Assembly: GCF_026241155.1 (NCBI RefSeq)
Contig: NZ_JAPFGP010000010.1
Location: 1-64,000 of the forward strand
Direction of reading: 5' to 3'
Length of the DNA stretch: 64,000 nucleotides
Source of the DNA: Paucibacter sp. PLA-PC-4
Lineage (GTDB): Bacteria; Pseudomonadota; Gammaproteobacteria; Burkholderiales; Burkholderiaceae_C
In this document: one piece after another, positions 1 through 10,068 of the stretch
How positions within the stretch are numbered: the stretch's first letter is position 1
Layout: every line of letters begins with the position of its first letter
Position numbers and translations under genes: made by a program
Notes under the pieces: generated by a model
What the model saw: only the letters and a program-made list of their open reading frames with translations
The model's database searches: none
Told to the model about the DNA's origin: nothing

Positions 1-83
1 GCAGCTTCGCTCCACGCTTCCTCCCCACATTCGGTCGCCCTCGTGCAGTTGCGCTTCGCTTCGTTCGCTGTGATCAACTTACG

Positions 84-125
84 GCGGGACTTGCACCCGC
101 AAGAGTGCGCTCATGCTGAGCGCAC
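84..125. repeat. Two adjacent perfect hairpins
   Basis: A 5-bp stem (GCGGG at 84-88, CCCGC at 96-100, 7-nt loop) is followed 4 nt later by a perfect 9-bp stem (GTGCGCTCA at 105-113, TGAGCGCAC at 117-125, 3-nt loop). No coding frame or tRNA fold covers it. The rest of 1-192 holds no recognisable gene. The paired stems could be the end of a dispersed repeat or an RNA element, but I cannot name the family. Confidence 0.5.
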
Positions 126-131
126 AAAGCA

Positions 132-153
132 AAGGGCTCCCGAGGGAGCCCTT
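132..153 (-). terminator. Rho-independent terminator of the PEP-CTERM gene
   Basis: A 9-bp stem (AAGGGCTCC at 132-140, GGAGCCCTT at 145-153) with the loop CGAG lies just downstream of the minus-strand gene ending at 193. Read on the minus strand it runs into CTTTGCTTTG, a moderately T-rich tail. The stem sequence recurs almost exactly at 30961-30980. Confidence 0.7.
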
Positions 154-192
154 CAATGCTGAGGCACAGACGATCTGGTGCGAACAGGCGGC

Positions 193-852
193 CTAGCGGG
201 CACGCTGGCGCCGACGCGCAACAAAGCCGACAAGGCTCAAGCCAGCCAGCAACATCGCGTAGGTGCCGGGCTCAGGAACTGCAGTGACGGTCACCAGGTC
301 CTGGTAGTCGATGTGCTGCAGCTTGCTCAGCTGATACTTCGCCGGACCTTGGTAGCCATCGGCGGCACTCAAGAAGCCGTTGACCTTGTTCAAAAACGCA
401 GCGTCTTCCTCGGCCGTGCTGTTTGCATTGAGAAATGCGAACTGATAGCTGCCCTGAGAAGCATCGAGCTGCGAGTCCTGCTCATGGGTGATTTCCCAGA
501 CTGCGGTCTGAAAAGCCGCGCGGTCCTGATCCGAACTCAGCAGCCCGTAGCTGGTGGAGAACAGGCCCTGCAATTGGCGCGACTGGACGGCGCCGAAGCT
601 GCCAACGGTATAGCTCTGAACACCGGCAAGCGCGTAGCTCTGACCGATCTCCACACAGAAAGCTTCGAAGCTTGCGCCACTCAGTGCCTTGTACTGCATG
701 CCGCCGCTCAGATAGTCTTCGCTGACGGCACCATCAGTGACCATGGTGATCTCGGTGCCCAGGGTCTGGGTGTACTCGATGTCCAACACCGCAGCGCTGG
801 TGGTACCGGCTGCGGCCAGGGCCAGGGCTGCTACAAGGATCTTGTTCTTCAT
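193..852 (-). CDS. PEP-CTERM sorting domain protein
   Basis: This 219-residue secreted protein starts with a Sec signal peptide (MKNKILVAALALAAAG..., cleavage near TSAA). It ends with the tripartite PEP-CTERM sorting signal: VPEPGTYAML, a hydrophobic helix, then the basic tail RRRQRAR. Such proteins are recognised by an exosortase (EpsH/XrtA family), cleaved at the inner membrane and delivered to the cell surface or matrix. The middle of the protein matches no family I recognise. The next PEP-CTERM gene lies 35 bp upstream on the same strand, so the two are probably co-transcribed. The exosortase is not in this window. Confidence 0.8.
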   Translation of the reverse strand: MKNKILVAALALAAAGTTSAAVLDIEYTQTLGTEITMVTDGAVSEDYLSGGMQYKALSGASFEAFCVEIGQSYALAGVQSYTVGSFGAVQSRQLQGLFSTSYGLLSSDQDRAAFQTAVWEITHEQDSQLDASQGSYQFAFLNANSTAEEDAAFLNKVNGFLSAADGYQGPAKYQLSKLQHIDYQDLVTVTAVPEPGTYAMLLAGLSLVGFVARRRQRAR

Positions 853-887
853 GAGGCGTCTCGCTTGGAGGGATCGGCGTGTTTGGT

Positions 888-1424
888 TCAGCGGGCTGCG
901 CGGCGGCGGCGCACCAGCGCCAGGGCGCCCAATGCGGTCACGGCCAGGGCCAGCGAGGCCGGTTCAGGCACTGCCTGCAGCGTGCCGGCACCAGACAGCG
1001 AGCTGTTGAACTTGCTGCTGTAGCTATTCATCTGCACCTTCACATCCCAGTCCCCGGCACTCAGCACCACCGGGCTCAGTGCGTAGCTCCAGCCCCAGTG
1101 CGTGACGTCAATCTTCTTGCCGGGCGTGACCCAATGATCACCGGTGACGGACAGAAACTTGTACTCATCATCCATCAGGTCGAACAGGTACTGTTCGCTG
1201 CCTTTGCTCAACGTGATCGACTCGATGACCACGTTGTCCTTCTTGTTCGAGACAGATTTGAGGTAGCCACTGAACAGCGATTGCTGGTCAACATGCAAGG
1301 TGTAGCTGGCGGACCAAGGAGCCTGTCCATCCAGGACTTTGGAGCCGAAGGTCACCGGCGAGGCCGACGCCAAAGGGGCGGCCAGGGCCAGAATCAAGGG
1401 GAAGAGAGCAACTAGGGGCTTCAT
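888..1424 (-). CDS. PEP-CTERM sorting domain protein
   Basis: A secreted protein of 178 residues. The ATG at 1424 is chosen because it gives a normal signal peptide (MKPLVALFPLILALAAPLASA); a longer frame would put 19 polar residues in front. The C-terminus has VPEPASLALA, a transmembrane-like stretch and RRRRAAR, the exosortase sorting signal. The core is predicted beta-rich and unrecognised. It is not a close copy of the neighbouring PEP-CTERM protein, so a recent tandem duplication is unlikely. Its 5' leader (1425-1500) contains inverted repeats. Confidence 0.8.
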   Translation of the reverse strand: MKPLVALFPLILALAAPLASASPVTFGSKVLDGQAPWSASYTLHVDQQSLFSGYLKSVSNKKDNVVIESITLSKGSEQYLFDLMDDEYKFLSVTGDHWVTPGKKIDVTHWGWSYALSPVVLSAGDWDVKVQMNSYSSKFNSSLSGAGTLQAVPEPASLALAVTALGALALVRRRRAAR

Positions 1425-1451
1425 AGACAGTTCTTGCGCCGGGTATTCTGT

Positions 1452-1493
1452 TGAAGTTCCGGTGCTGCAAACCTCCCGCACCGATCAACTTCA
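1452..1493. repeat. Inverted repeat in the leader of the PEP-CTERM gene
   Basis: TGAAGTT (1452-1458) pairs with AACTTCA (1487-1493). Inside, GGTGC (1461-1465) pairs with GCACC (1478-1482). The element lies 28 to 69 nt upstream of the start codon at 1424 and would form a compound stem in the mRNA or act as an operator. Function is unknown. Confidence 0.4.
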
Positions 1494-1498
1494 CTTTA

Positions 1499-1527
1499 GG
1501 GGGGTGGCCTTGACATGCGCACCCCCC
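1499..1527. terminator. G/C-run hairpin between secA and the PEP-CTERM pair
   Basis: GGGGGGTG (1499-1506) and CACCCCCC (1520-1527) form a perfect 8-bp inverted repeat with a 13-nt loop. A second stem, CCCCC (1574-1578) with GGGGG (1584-1588), lies nearer the secA stop at 1610. Neither is followed by a good T run, so termination of secA transcription here is plausible but not certain. Confidence 0.35.
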
Positions 1528-1609
1528 ATCCACGGGCTTGGGCCTTGAAGTGTGCGAACTACGTCACAGATCACCCCCGGATAGGGGGCTGGGCTGGCGA
1601 GGTCTGCTC

Positions 1610-4351
<2,742 letters not shown>

Positions 4352-4497
4352 GCAGCGTGTGTGTCTTGGACTTGAAGGTAGGCGGACCAGGTCTGAGCCG
4401 CTGGCGTACCCGCTCGGGGGCAACGACGGGCGCGGCAATCAGCCCGTGGAGTTCTGTTCTTGCTTGTTCGAAGCTTTCTACAGCTGAGGGCTCCACG

Positions 4498-4513
4498 CCG
4501 GCTTGCAAGCCGG
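4498..4513. promoter_or_regulatory. Palindrome in the secA-dciA intergenic region
   Basis: CCGGCTTGCAAGCCGG is a perfect 16-bp palindrome in the 254-bp divergent intergenic region (4352-4605). It lies 147 bp from the secA start and 93 bp from the dciA start. It could be an operator or part of an RNA stem. No secM-like leader peptide was recognised in this region. Confidence 0.35.
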
Positions 4514-4605
4514 GTGCCGGCCTCAGCCTGCAGAAAAACCCACCGAGTTTAGCACCGGCACCCCGCACACCCCGGCCGGCCAGGCTGCGGGACTACACTG
4601 AGGCC

Positions 4606-4971
4606 ATGTCCACGACGACGCACCCTTTGAGTCCCCACCGCCCGCGCCGCGCCGCCAAGCGCGGCGGACCGTCGGTGCCCGAGCCGATGCCCATCGAGCG
4701 TGCGATGAACGGTCATACGGGACTGGCGCGGCTGGGCCTGCTGATGCAGGAATCAAACCGACGCATGGCCATCGTCAGCGTCGCGCTGCCGGGCGCACTG
4801 ACGCGCTTCGTGAAGCCGGGGCCTATCGATGAGGAGGGGTGGACGCTGCTGGCCTCTAACGCCGCCGTGGCGGCCAAACTGAGGCAATTACAGCCGCGGC
4901 TGCTGGAGCTGCTGGCCGAACAAGGCATTCCCGCCGCCAAGCTGCGCATCAAGGTGATGCAACCAGGGTGA
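4606..4971 (+). CDS. dciA: DciA-like (DUF721) replicative helicase loader
   Basis: This 121-residue protein has the short basic N-terminus and compact alpha-beta DUF721 domain (about residues 33-120) of DciA. DciA loads the replicative helicase DnaB in bacteria that lack DnaC. The ATG at 4606 is chosen because everything upstream in that frame is intergenic sequence. Position supports the call: DUF721 genes often sit beside secA. Identification rests on general family character and synteny rather than a unique motif. Confidence 0.75.
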   Translation: MSTTTHPLSPHRPRRAAKRGGPSVPEPMPIERAMNGHTGLARLGLLMQESNRRMAIVSVALPGALTRFVKPGPIDEEGWTLLASNAAVAAKLRQLQPRLLELLAEQGIPAAKLRIKVMQPG

Positions 4972-4995
4972 GGCCTGTGTTGGGCGCAGGAAGAA

Positions 4996-5071
4996 TGGTG
5001 CCGGCTATCGGATTCGAACTGATGACCTACCGCTTACAAGGCGGTTGCTCTACCAACTGAGCTAAGCCGGC
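4996..5071 (-). tRNA. tRNA-Thr (anticodon UGU)
   Basis: The minus strand from 5071 to 4996 folds as a 76-nt cloverleaf. The acceptor stem is GCCGGCT/AGCCGGC. The D-loop has AGTTGGTAGA, the anticodon stem is ACCGC/GCGGT with loop CTTGTAA, and the T-loop has TTCGAAT. The discriminator is A and the CCA end is encoded. The anticodon UGU reads ACA and related Thr codons. It lies downstream of sspB on the same strand. Confidence 0.95.
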
Positions 5072-5133
5072 ACTGACTTCATGCGAGGGCGCATTGTAGG
5101 GGAAAAAACCTGCCCTACCCCGACTCAAACCAA

Positions 5134-5706
5134 CTATTTAACGCGCTTGAGCGCGGGGCGACCGCCACCGGCAGCCGGGCCGCCGGAATCATCTGGACCG
5201 GGCTCGGTGACAGGCTCGGCCGCTTTGGGTTGATCCTGCGGCTCGGCCGGGCCGGGTGCCAGGCGCAGGCCGCGCAAGGGCGCGGGCGGGCGCACCGGCG
5301 GGCTCGGCGCTGCAGCCACGGGCGAGGCGCTACCGGCTAGGCTCAAAGGCGCGTTCGGCGCATCGGCGCTAGGCGCGGGGAAGGCCATGCCCTGGCCGTT
5401 CTCGCGTGCATAGATCGCTACCACATGATCGACCGGCACGACGATCTCGCGCGCCACGCCACCGAAGCGAGCCTTGAACTGGATGAACTCGTTGCCGAGT
5501 TCCAGCCCACTGGTCGCGTCGAAACCGACGTTCAGCACGATTTCGTTATTGCTGACGTACTCGTTCGGAACCTGCACGAAACGATCCACATGCACCGCGA
5601 TATAGGGCGTGAAGCCGTTGTCGGTGCACCAATCGTGCAGGGCCCGTATCAGATACGGCCGGGTCGAGGTGCTGGCGGCCATGCCGCCATCGGAGCTTTG
5701 ATCCAT
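5134..5706 (-). CDS. sspB: ClpXP protease adaptor SspB
   Basis: SspB tethers ssrA-tagged proteins to ClpX and speeds their degradation. The conserved SspB fold covers residues 10-115 (RPYLIRALHDWCTDNG, then an Sm-like beta barrel ending in VVAIYARENGQGMAF). A long Pro/Ala-rich linker follows, and the C-terminal tail ends in ALKRVK, the ClpX-docking type of tail. ATG 5706 gives 190 residues; the ATG at 5682 is an alternative. It lies 11 bp downstream of sspA, the classical sspAB operon. Confidence 0.93.
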   Translation of the reverse strand: MDQSSDGGMAASTSTRPYLIRALHDWCTDNGFTPYIAVHVDRFVQVPNEYVSNNEIVLNVGFDATSGLELGNEFIQFKARFGGVAREIVVPVDHVVAIYARENGQGMAFPAPSADAPNAPLSLAGSASPVAAAPSPPVRPPAPLRGLRLAPGPAEPQDQPKAAEPVTEPGPDDSGGPAAGGGRPALKRVK

Positions 5707-5717
5707 GGGGTCGCAGT

Positions 5718-6335
5718 TTACTTGCGCATCACCTTCTCGGACGGCGTCAGCGCCTCGATATAGGCCGGGCGCGAGAAGATGCGCTCGGCATACTTCAGCA
5801 GTGGCAAGGCGTTCTTCGACATGTCGATGCCGTAGTAATCCAGGCGCCACAGCAGCGGTGCGATGGCCACGTCGAGCATCGAGAAGTCGTCGCCCAGCAT
5901 GTACTTATTCTTCAGGAAGATCGGTGCGAGCTGGGTCAAGCGGTCGCGGATCTGGGCGCGGGCCTTTTCCAGCTGCTTGTCGGTTGCCTTGACGGCTTGC
6001 GAGCGGCCCTCCAGCACATTGACGTGAGCAAATAGCTCCTTCTCGAAATTGAGCAGGAACAGGCGAACACGGGCGCGGGCCACCGGGTCGCCGGGCATCA
6101 GTTGCGGATGCGGGAAGCGCTCGTCGATGTACTCGTTGATGATGTGCGACTCGTACAGGATCAGGTCGCGCTCGACGAGGATGGGCACCTCGTTGTATGG
6201 ATTCATCAGCGCAATGTCTTCGGGCTTGGCGAACAAGTCCACATCACGGATTTCAAAGTCCATGCCCTTCTCGAACAGCACGAAGCGGCAACGGTGCGAA
6301 TAAGGGCAGGTAGTTCCAGAATAAAGCACCATCAT
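5718..6335 (-). CDS. sspA: Stringent starvation protein A (GST fold)
   Basis: A 205-residue protein with an N-terminal thioredoxin-like domain (MMVLYSGTTCPYSHRCRFVLF) and an all-alpha C-terminal domain, as in glutathione transferases. SspA is an RNA-polymerase-associated protein induced by starvation. The segment NEVPILVERDLILYESHIINEYIDERFP is typical of SspA rather than of catalytic GSTs. It precedes sspB by 11 bp. petC ends 138 bp upstream, with a hairpin at 6447-6465 between them, so sspAB may be read both from its own promoter and through from petABC. Confidence 0.93.
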   Translation of the reverse strand: MMVLYSGTTCPYSHRCRFVLFEKGMDFEIRDVDLFAKPEDIALMNPYNEVPILVERDLILYESHIINEYIDERFPHPQLMPGDPVARARVRLFLLNFEKELFAHVNVLEGRSQAVKATDKQLEKARAQIRDRLTQLAPIFLKNKYMLGDDFSMLDVAIAPLLWRLDYYGIDMSKNALPLLKYAERIFSRPAYIEALTPSEKVMRK

Positions 6336-6446
6336 GGCGGCAGGCTCCCGAGAAGGTCGGTGGGTGATTCACGGGCTCATGCTGGACGAGCACCGCACAA
6401 AATGCAAACGCAGTGGAGGCCGAGGCGCCCCACTGCGATCAACTCA

Positions 6447-6465
6447 GGCCCGGACAAACCGGGCC
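6447..6465 (-). terminator. Hairpin between petC and sspA
   Basis: GGCCCGG (6447-6453) and CCGGGCC (6459-6465) form a perfect 7-bp stem with loop ACAAA. It lies 8 bp after the petC stop on the minus strand. There is no T run, so this may be an imperfect terminator or an mRNA-stabilising stem. Confidence 0.45.
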
Positions 6466-6473
6466 CGCAAGGC

Positions 6474-7256
6474 TTACTTCACGTCTTTCCAGTAAGACGC
6501 GTTCAGACGCCAGGCGAACAGTGTGAACACGCTGAGGAACAGCAGCACCAGCACGCCAAGACGGAAGCGCTGAGACTGAGCGGGCTCGCCCATCCACTGC
6601 AGATAGGCAACCAGATCGGCCATCGCCTCATCGAACTGCTGCGGCGTCAGCTTGCCCGGGGTTAGCTGCTCATAACCCTTGAACACATGGACGGTCTTGC
6701 TGGCGTCATGCGGATCGGGTTCGTCAGCAAACTTCGCGGCCCGCTGGCCTTGCAGCTCCCACAGCACATGCGGCATGGCCACGCTGGGGAAGGCCATATT
6801 GTTCCAGCCAGTAGCCTTGGTATCGTCGCGGTAGTAGGTGCGCAGGTAGGTGTACAGGTAGTCCGCACCCGAGCCTTGGCCCGCAGCCGCACGCGAACGC
6901 GCGATCACGGTCAGGTCCGGCGGCGTGGCGCCGAAGAAGTCCTTGGCCTGCTTGGGGTCCAGCGAGATCTTCATGGTGTCGCCAACCTTATCGCTGGCGA
7001 ACATCAGATTGCTCTTGATCTGCGCCTCGCTCAGGCCGATATCGGCCAGCCGGTTGTAACGCATGAAGGCGGCCGAGTGGCAGTTCAGGCAGTAGTTGAC
7101 GAAGAGCTTGGCGCCGTTTTGCAGCGCAGCCATGTCCGTCATCTTCTCCTTGGGGAACTTGTCCCACTCGATGCCGCCGCCGGCGGCCGAGGCGCCCGAC
7201 ACCAGCCCGGCGCTCAGCGCCAGCGAGGTCAGCAGCGTAGCAATGAATTTTTTCAT
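6474..7256 (-). CDS. petC: Cytochrome c1 of the bc1 complex
   Basis: This 260-residue subunit carries electrons from the Rieske protein to soluble cytochrome c. It has a signal peptide (MKKFIATLLTSLALSAGLVSGASA) and the heme c site CLNCH at residues 56-60. A C-terminal transmembrane anchor (LGVLVLLFLSVFTLFAW) is followed by the cytoplasmic tail YWKDVK. The Met axial ligand probably lies in the FPSVAMPHVLW region. It is the third gene of petABC, 17 bp after petB. Confidence 0.96.
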   Translation of the reverse strand: MKKFIATLLTSLALSAGLVSGASAAGGGIEWDKFPKEKMTDMAALQNGAKLFVNYCLNCHSAAFMRYNRLADIGLSEAQIKSNLMFASDKVGDTMKISLDPKQAKDFFGATPPDLTVIARSRAAAGQGSGADYLYTYLRTYYRDDTKATGWNNMAFPSVAMPHVLWELQGQRAAKFADEPDPHDASKTVHVFKGYEQLTPGKLTPQQFDEAMADLVAYLQWMGEPAQSQRFRLGVLVLLFLSVFTLFAWRLNASYWKDVK

Positions 7257-7273
7257 TCTTGGAACTCCGATGC

Positions 7274-8674
7274 TCAGTGGGCGTGGAAGGTCACACGGTC
7301 AGGCACGGGCTTGGGCGTGCCCAGCTTGCTCCACCAGGGCATCAGCAGGAAGAAGCCGAAATAGAACAGCGTGCCGATCTGCGCGATCAAGGTGCCGATA
7401 TCGCTGGGCGGCTTGATGCCCAGATAGCCCAGCACCAAGAAGAACACGACAAACACGGCGTATACATATTTGTGCCAGTCGGGGCGGTAGCGGATCGATT
7501 TGACCGGGCTGTGATCCAGCCAGGGCAGGAAGAACAGGATCACAACAGCGCCGCCCATCACGACCACACCCCAGAACTTGGCGTCGAAGGTCTTCAGCAA
7601 GGCCATCGCGACCAGGGCCACCACGGTGGCAGCAATCTTGCCCTTGGTCGAGAAGCCGCTCTTCAGCCAGGCCAGCACCACCGCCGCGCCGACCAGACCC
7701 ACCAGCACATTGACCATCGGGTCGGTGGTGGCGCGCAGCATTGAGTAGTACGGCGTGAAATACCAGACCGGGGCAATGTGAGCCGGTGTCTTCAGCGGGT
7801 CGGCCGGGATGAAGTTGTTGTACTCCAGGAAGTAGCCACCCATCTCCGGGGCAAAGAAGATGATGGCGGTGAACACCATCAGGAACAGGCCCACACCGAA
7901 GATGTCGTGCACCGTGTAGTAGGGGTGGAAGGCTATGCCATCAAGCGGCTTGCCCGACGCATCCTTCTTGGCCTTGATCTCGACGCCGTCCGGATTGTTC
8001 GAGCCAACCTCGTGCAGCGCGATGATGTGCGCCACCACCAGGCCCAGCAACACCAGAGGGATCGCAATGACGTGGAAGCTGAAGAAGCGGTTCAGTGTCG
8101 CGTCGCTGACCACGAAGTCCCCGCGGATCAGCAGGGCCAGGTCTTCACCGACGAAAGGCACGGCGGCGAACAGGTTCACGATCACCTGGGCACCCCAATA
8201 GGACATCTGGCCCCAGGGCAGCAAGTAGCCCATGAAGGCCTCGCCCATCAGGCACAAGAAAATGCCGCAGCCGAAGATCCAGACCAGCTCGCGAGGCTTG
8301 CGGTAGGAACCGTAGATCAGTCCGCGGAACATGTGCAGATAGACCACGACGAAGAAGGCCGAGGCGCCAGTCGAGTGCATGTAGCGGATCAGCCAGCCCC
8401 AGGGCACATCACGCATGATGTACTCGACCGAGGCGAAGGCCAGCGCCGCGTCCGGCTTGTAGTGCATCACCAAGAAAATGCCGGTGACGATCTGGATCAC
8501 CAGCACCAACAGGGCTAGCGAGCCGAAGATGTACCACCAGTTGAAGTTCTTCGGTGCGTAGTATTCGGAGAGATGCTCTTTGTAGAGCTTGGATGCTGGG
8601 AAACGGTTGTCCACCCAGGTCAGCAGCTTTTCGCCGATCGGAGCACCGGCGGGAGCTTCTTTGAATTCAGCCAT
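7274..8674 (-). CDS. petB: Cytochrome b of the bc1 complex
   Basis: A 466-residue polytopic membrane protein carrying the two b hemes and both quinone sites. Visible landmarks include HYKPDAALAFASVEYIMRDVPWGWLIRYMHSTGAS near the N-terminus, GYLLPWGQMSYWGAQV, the heme-ligand helix HVIAIPLVLLGLVVAHIIALH, and the PEWY-like Qo motif replaced by TPAHIAPVWYFTPYYSMLR, usual in Proteobacteria. The long C-terminus includes extra transmembrane helices typical of bacterial PetB. It lies 21 bp after petA. Confidence 0.96.
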   Translation of the reverse strand: MAEFKEAPAGAPIGEKLLTWVDNRFPASKLYKEHLSEYYAPKNFNWWYIFGSLALLVLVIQIVTGIFLVMHYKPDAALAFASVEYIMRDVPWGWLIRYMHSTGASAFFVVVYLHMFRGLIYGSYRKPRELVWIFGCGIFLCLMGEAFMGYLLPWGQMSYWGAQVIVNLFAAVPFVGEDLALLIRGDFVVSDATLNRFFSFHVIAIPLVLLGLVVAHIIALHEVGSNNPDGVEIKAKKDASGKPLDGIAFHPYYTVHDIFGVGLFLMVFTAIIFFAPEMGGYFLEYNNFIPADPLKTPAHIAPVWYFTPYYSMLRATTDPMVNVLVGLVGAAVVLAWLKSGFSTKGKIAATVVALVAMALLKTFDAKFWGVVVMGGAVVILFFLPWLDHSPVKSIRYRPDWHKYVYAVFVVFFLVLGYLGIKPPSDIGTLIAQIGTLFYFGFFLLMPWWSKLGTPKPVPDRVTFHAH

Positions 8675-8695
8675 GTTGACCTCTGTCCTTTAGCT

Positions 8696-9292
8696 TCAGG
8701 CTTGCTTGTCTTCACCAATCAGTAGCTTGGTGTCGGACAGGTACATGTGGGGCGGCACTTCGAGGTTGTCGGGCGCCGGCTTGTTCTTAAAGACGCGACC
8801 GGCCATATCGAAGGTCGAGCCGTGACAGGGGCAAAGGAAGCCGCCATGCCAGTCGTCCGGCAGCGAGGGCTGCGCGCCGGTCTGGAACTTGTCGCTGGGC
8901 GAACAGCCCAAATGCGAGCAGATGCCCACGACCACCAGATACTCCGGCTTGATCGCGCGCGCCTCATTCTTCGCATAGGCAGGCGTCGGGTAGGCGGTGC
9001 GATCCGAGGCCGGATCGGCCAGCTGTGGATCGATGCCCTTCAGCGCGGCCAGCTGCTCGGGTGTGCGACGCACCACCCAGACCGGCTTGCCGCGCCACTC
9101 CACGGTGAGCTTCTCACCCGGCTTCAGGGCGCTGATATCGACTTCAACGGCAGCTCCGGCGGCCTTGGCGCGCTCGGAGGGCGTGAAAGTACTGACAAAG
9201 GGCACGGCGGTGGCAACGCCGCCAACGGCGCCGGCACAACCGGTGGCGATGAGCCAGGTGCGCTTGCCTTGGTCCACTTGCTGGTCACTCAT
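8696..9292 (-). CDS. petA: Rieske iron-sulfur protein of the bc1 complex
   Basis: ATG 9292 has a GAGGA ribosome binding site just upstream and yields 198 residues; the longer frame would add 40 residues without homology. The N-terminus carries the Tat-dependent anchor helix (QGKRTWLIATGCAGAVGG...). The [2Fe-2S] cluster is held by CSHLGC and CPCHGS. As the first gene of the operon it probably follows a promoter in 9293-9471. Rieske proteins need the Tat pathway, whose genes are at 17.3-18.8 kb. Confidence 0.96.
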   Translation of the reverse strand: MSDQQVDQGKRTWLIATGCAGAVGGVATAVPFVSTFTPSERAKAAGAAVEVDISALKPGEKLTVEWRGKPVWVVRRTPEQLAALKGIDPQLADPASDRTAYPTPAYAKNEARAIKPEYLVVVGICSHLGCSPSDKFQTGAQPSLPDDWHGGFLCPCHGSTFDMAGRVFKNKPAPDNLEVPPHMYLSDTKLLIGEDKQA

Positions 9293-9471
9293 GAGGGTCC
9301 TCAAACGAGACTTCTGATCGGGGCAACCGAGGATTCTAACGGACGCCACCGCTTCCAACCATTGGAGACGACGCGAAGCGCGCCTCATGCGCACCACAGA
9401 ACCCGTATTCAACCCGATTTCGCGCGCTGTAGCCCGGGCACAATCCTGACATTGCTACAGAGGAGAAACCT

Positions 9472-9915
9472 ATGGGATTCATGACGGAGTTCAAGGAATT
9501 TGCGGTCAAAGGCAATGTCGTCGACCTGGCGGTGGGCGTCATCATCGGCGCCGCATTCGGCAAGATTGTCGATTCGGTCGTCAATCATTTGATCATGCCG
9601 GTGGTCGGGCGCGTGGTCGGTGGCCTGGACTTTTCCAACTACTTCATCATGCTGGCCGACCCGCCGGCCGACTTCAAAGGCCCGATGAGCTTCGAGGCCC
9701 TCAGCAAGGCCGGCGTGCCGCTGTTTGCCTATGGCAGCTTCCTGACCGTACTGCTGAACTTCATCATCCTGGCCTTCATCATCTTTTTGATGGTCAAGCA
9801 GATCAACCGCCTCAAGCGGGAGAGCGTCCCCGCCCCCGCACCGGCCGAACCGGCGCCGACGCCAGAGGACATCCAGCTGCTGCGCGAAATCCGCGACGCA
9901 CTGCAGCGCCGCTGA
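9472..9915 (+). CDS. mscL: Large-conductance mechanosensitive channel MscL
   Basis: MscL opens under membrane tension to release solutes on osmotic downshock. The 147-residue protein has the amphipathic N-terminal helix ([14 protein letters not shown]), TM1 ([18 protein letters not shown]), a periplasmic loop and TM2 ([19 protein letters not shown]). A Pro/Ala-rich linker leads to the C-terminal helix bundle ([13 protein letters not shown]). A GAGGAG site at 9461-9466 fixes the start. It appears monocistronic and diverges from petA. Confidence 0.97.
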   Translation: MGFMTEFKEFAVKGNVVDLAVGVIIGAAFGKIVDSVVNHLIMPVVGRVVGGLDFSNYFIMLADPPADFKGPMSFEALSKAGVPLFAYGSFLTVLLNFIILAFIIFLMVKQINRLKRESVPAPAPAEPAPTPEDIQLLREIRDALQRR

Positions 9916-10068
9916 GCCGGTAAGCAGCGGTAACAGAGAGCGGCCTGTCATTTATTTCGCAGCGCCGCGCCGGTGCTCGCACGCCCTCGCCTGCTCGACG
10001 CAGGCTTTGGCGCGATACTTGTCGACATAAGCTGTGGCAAATTTCCCACAGGCGGTCCACACGCAGCC

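Noticed and set aside
84-125. tRNA or attC integron site
   Set aside because: No cloverleaf can be drawn, and the core sites expected of attC are not present.
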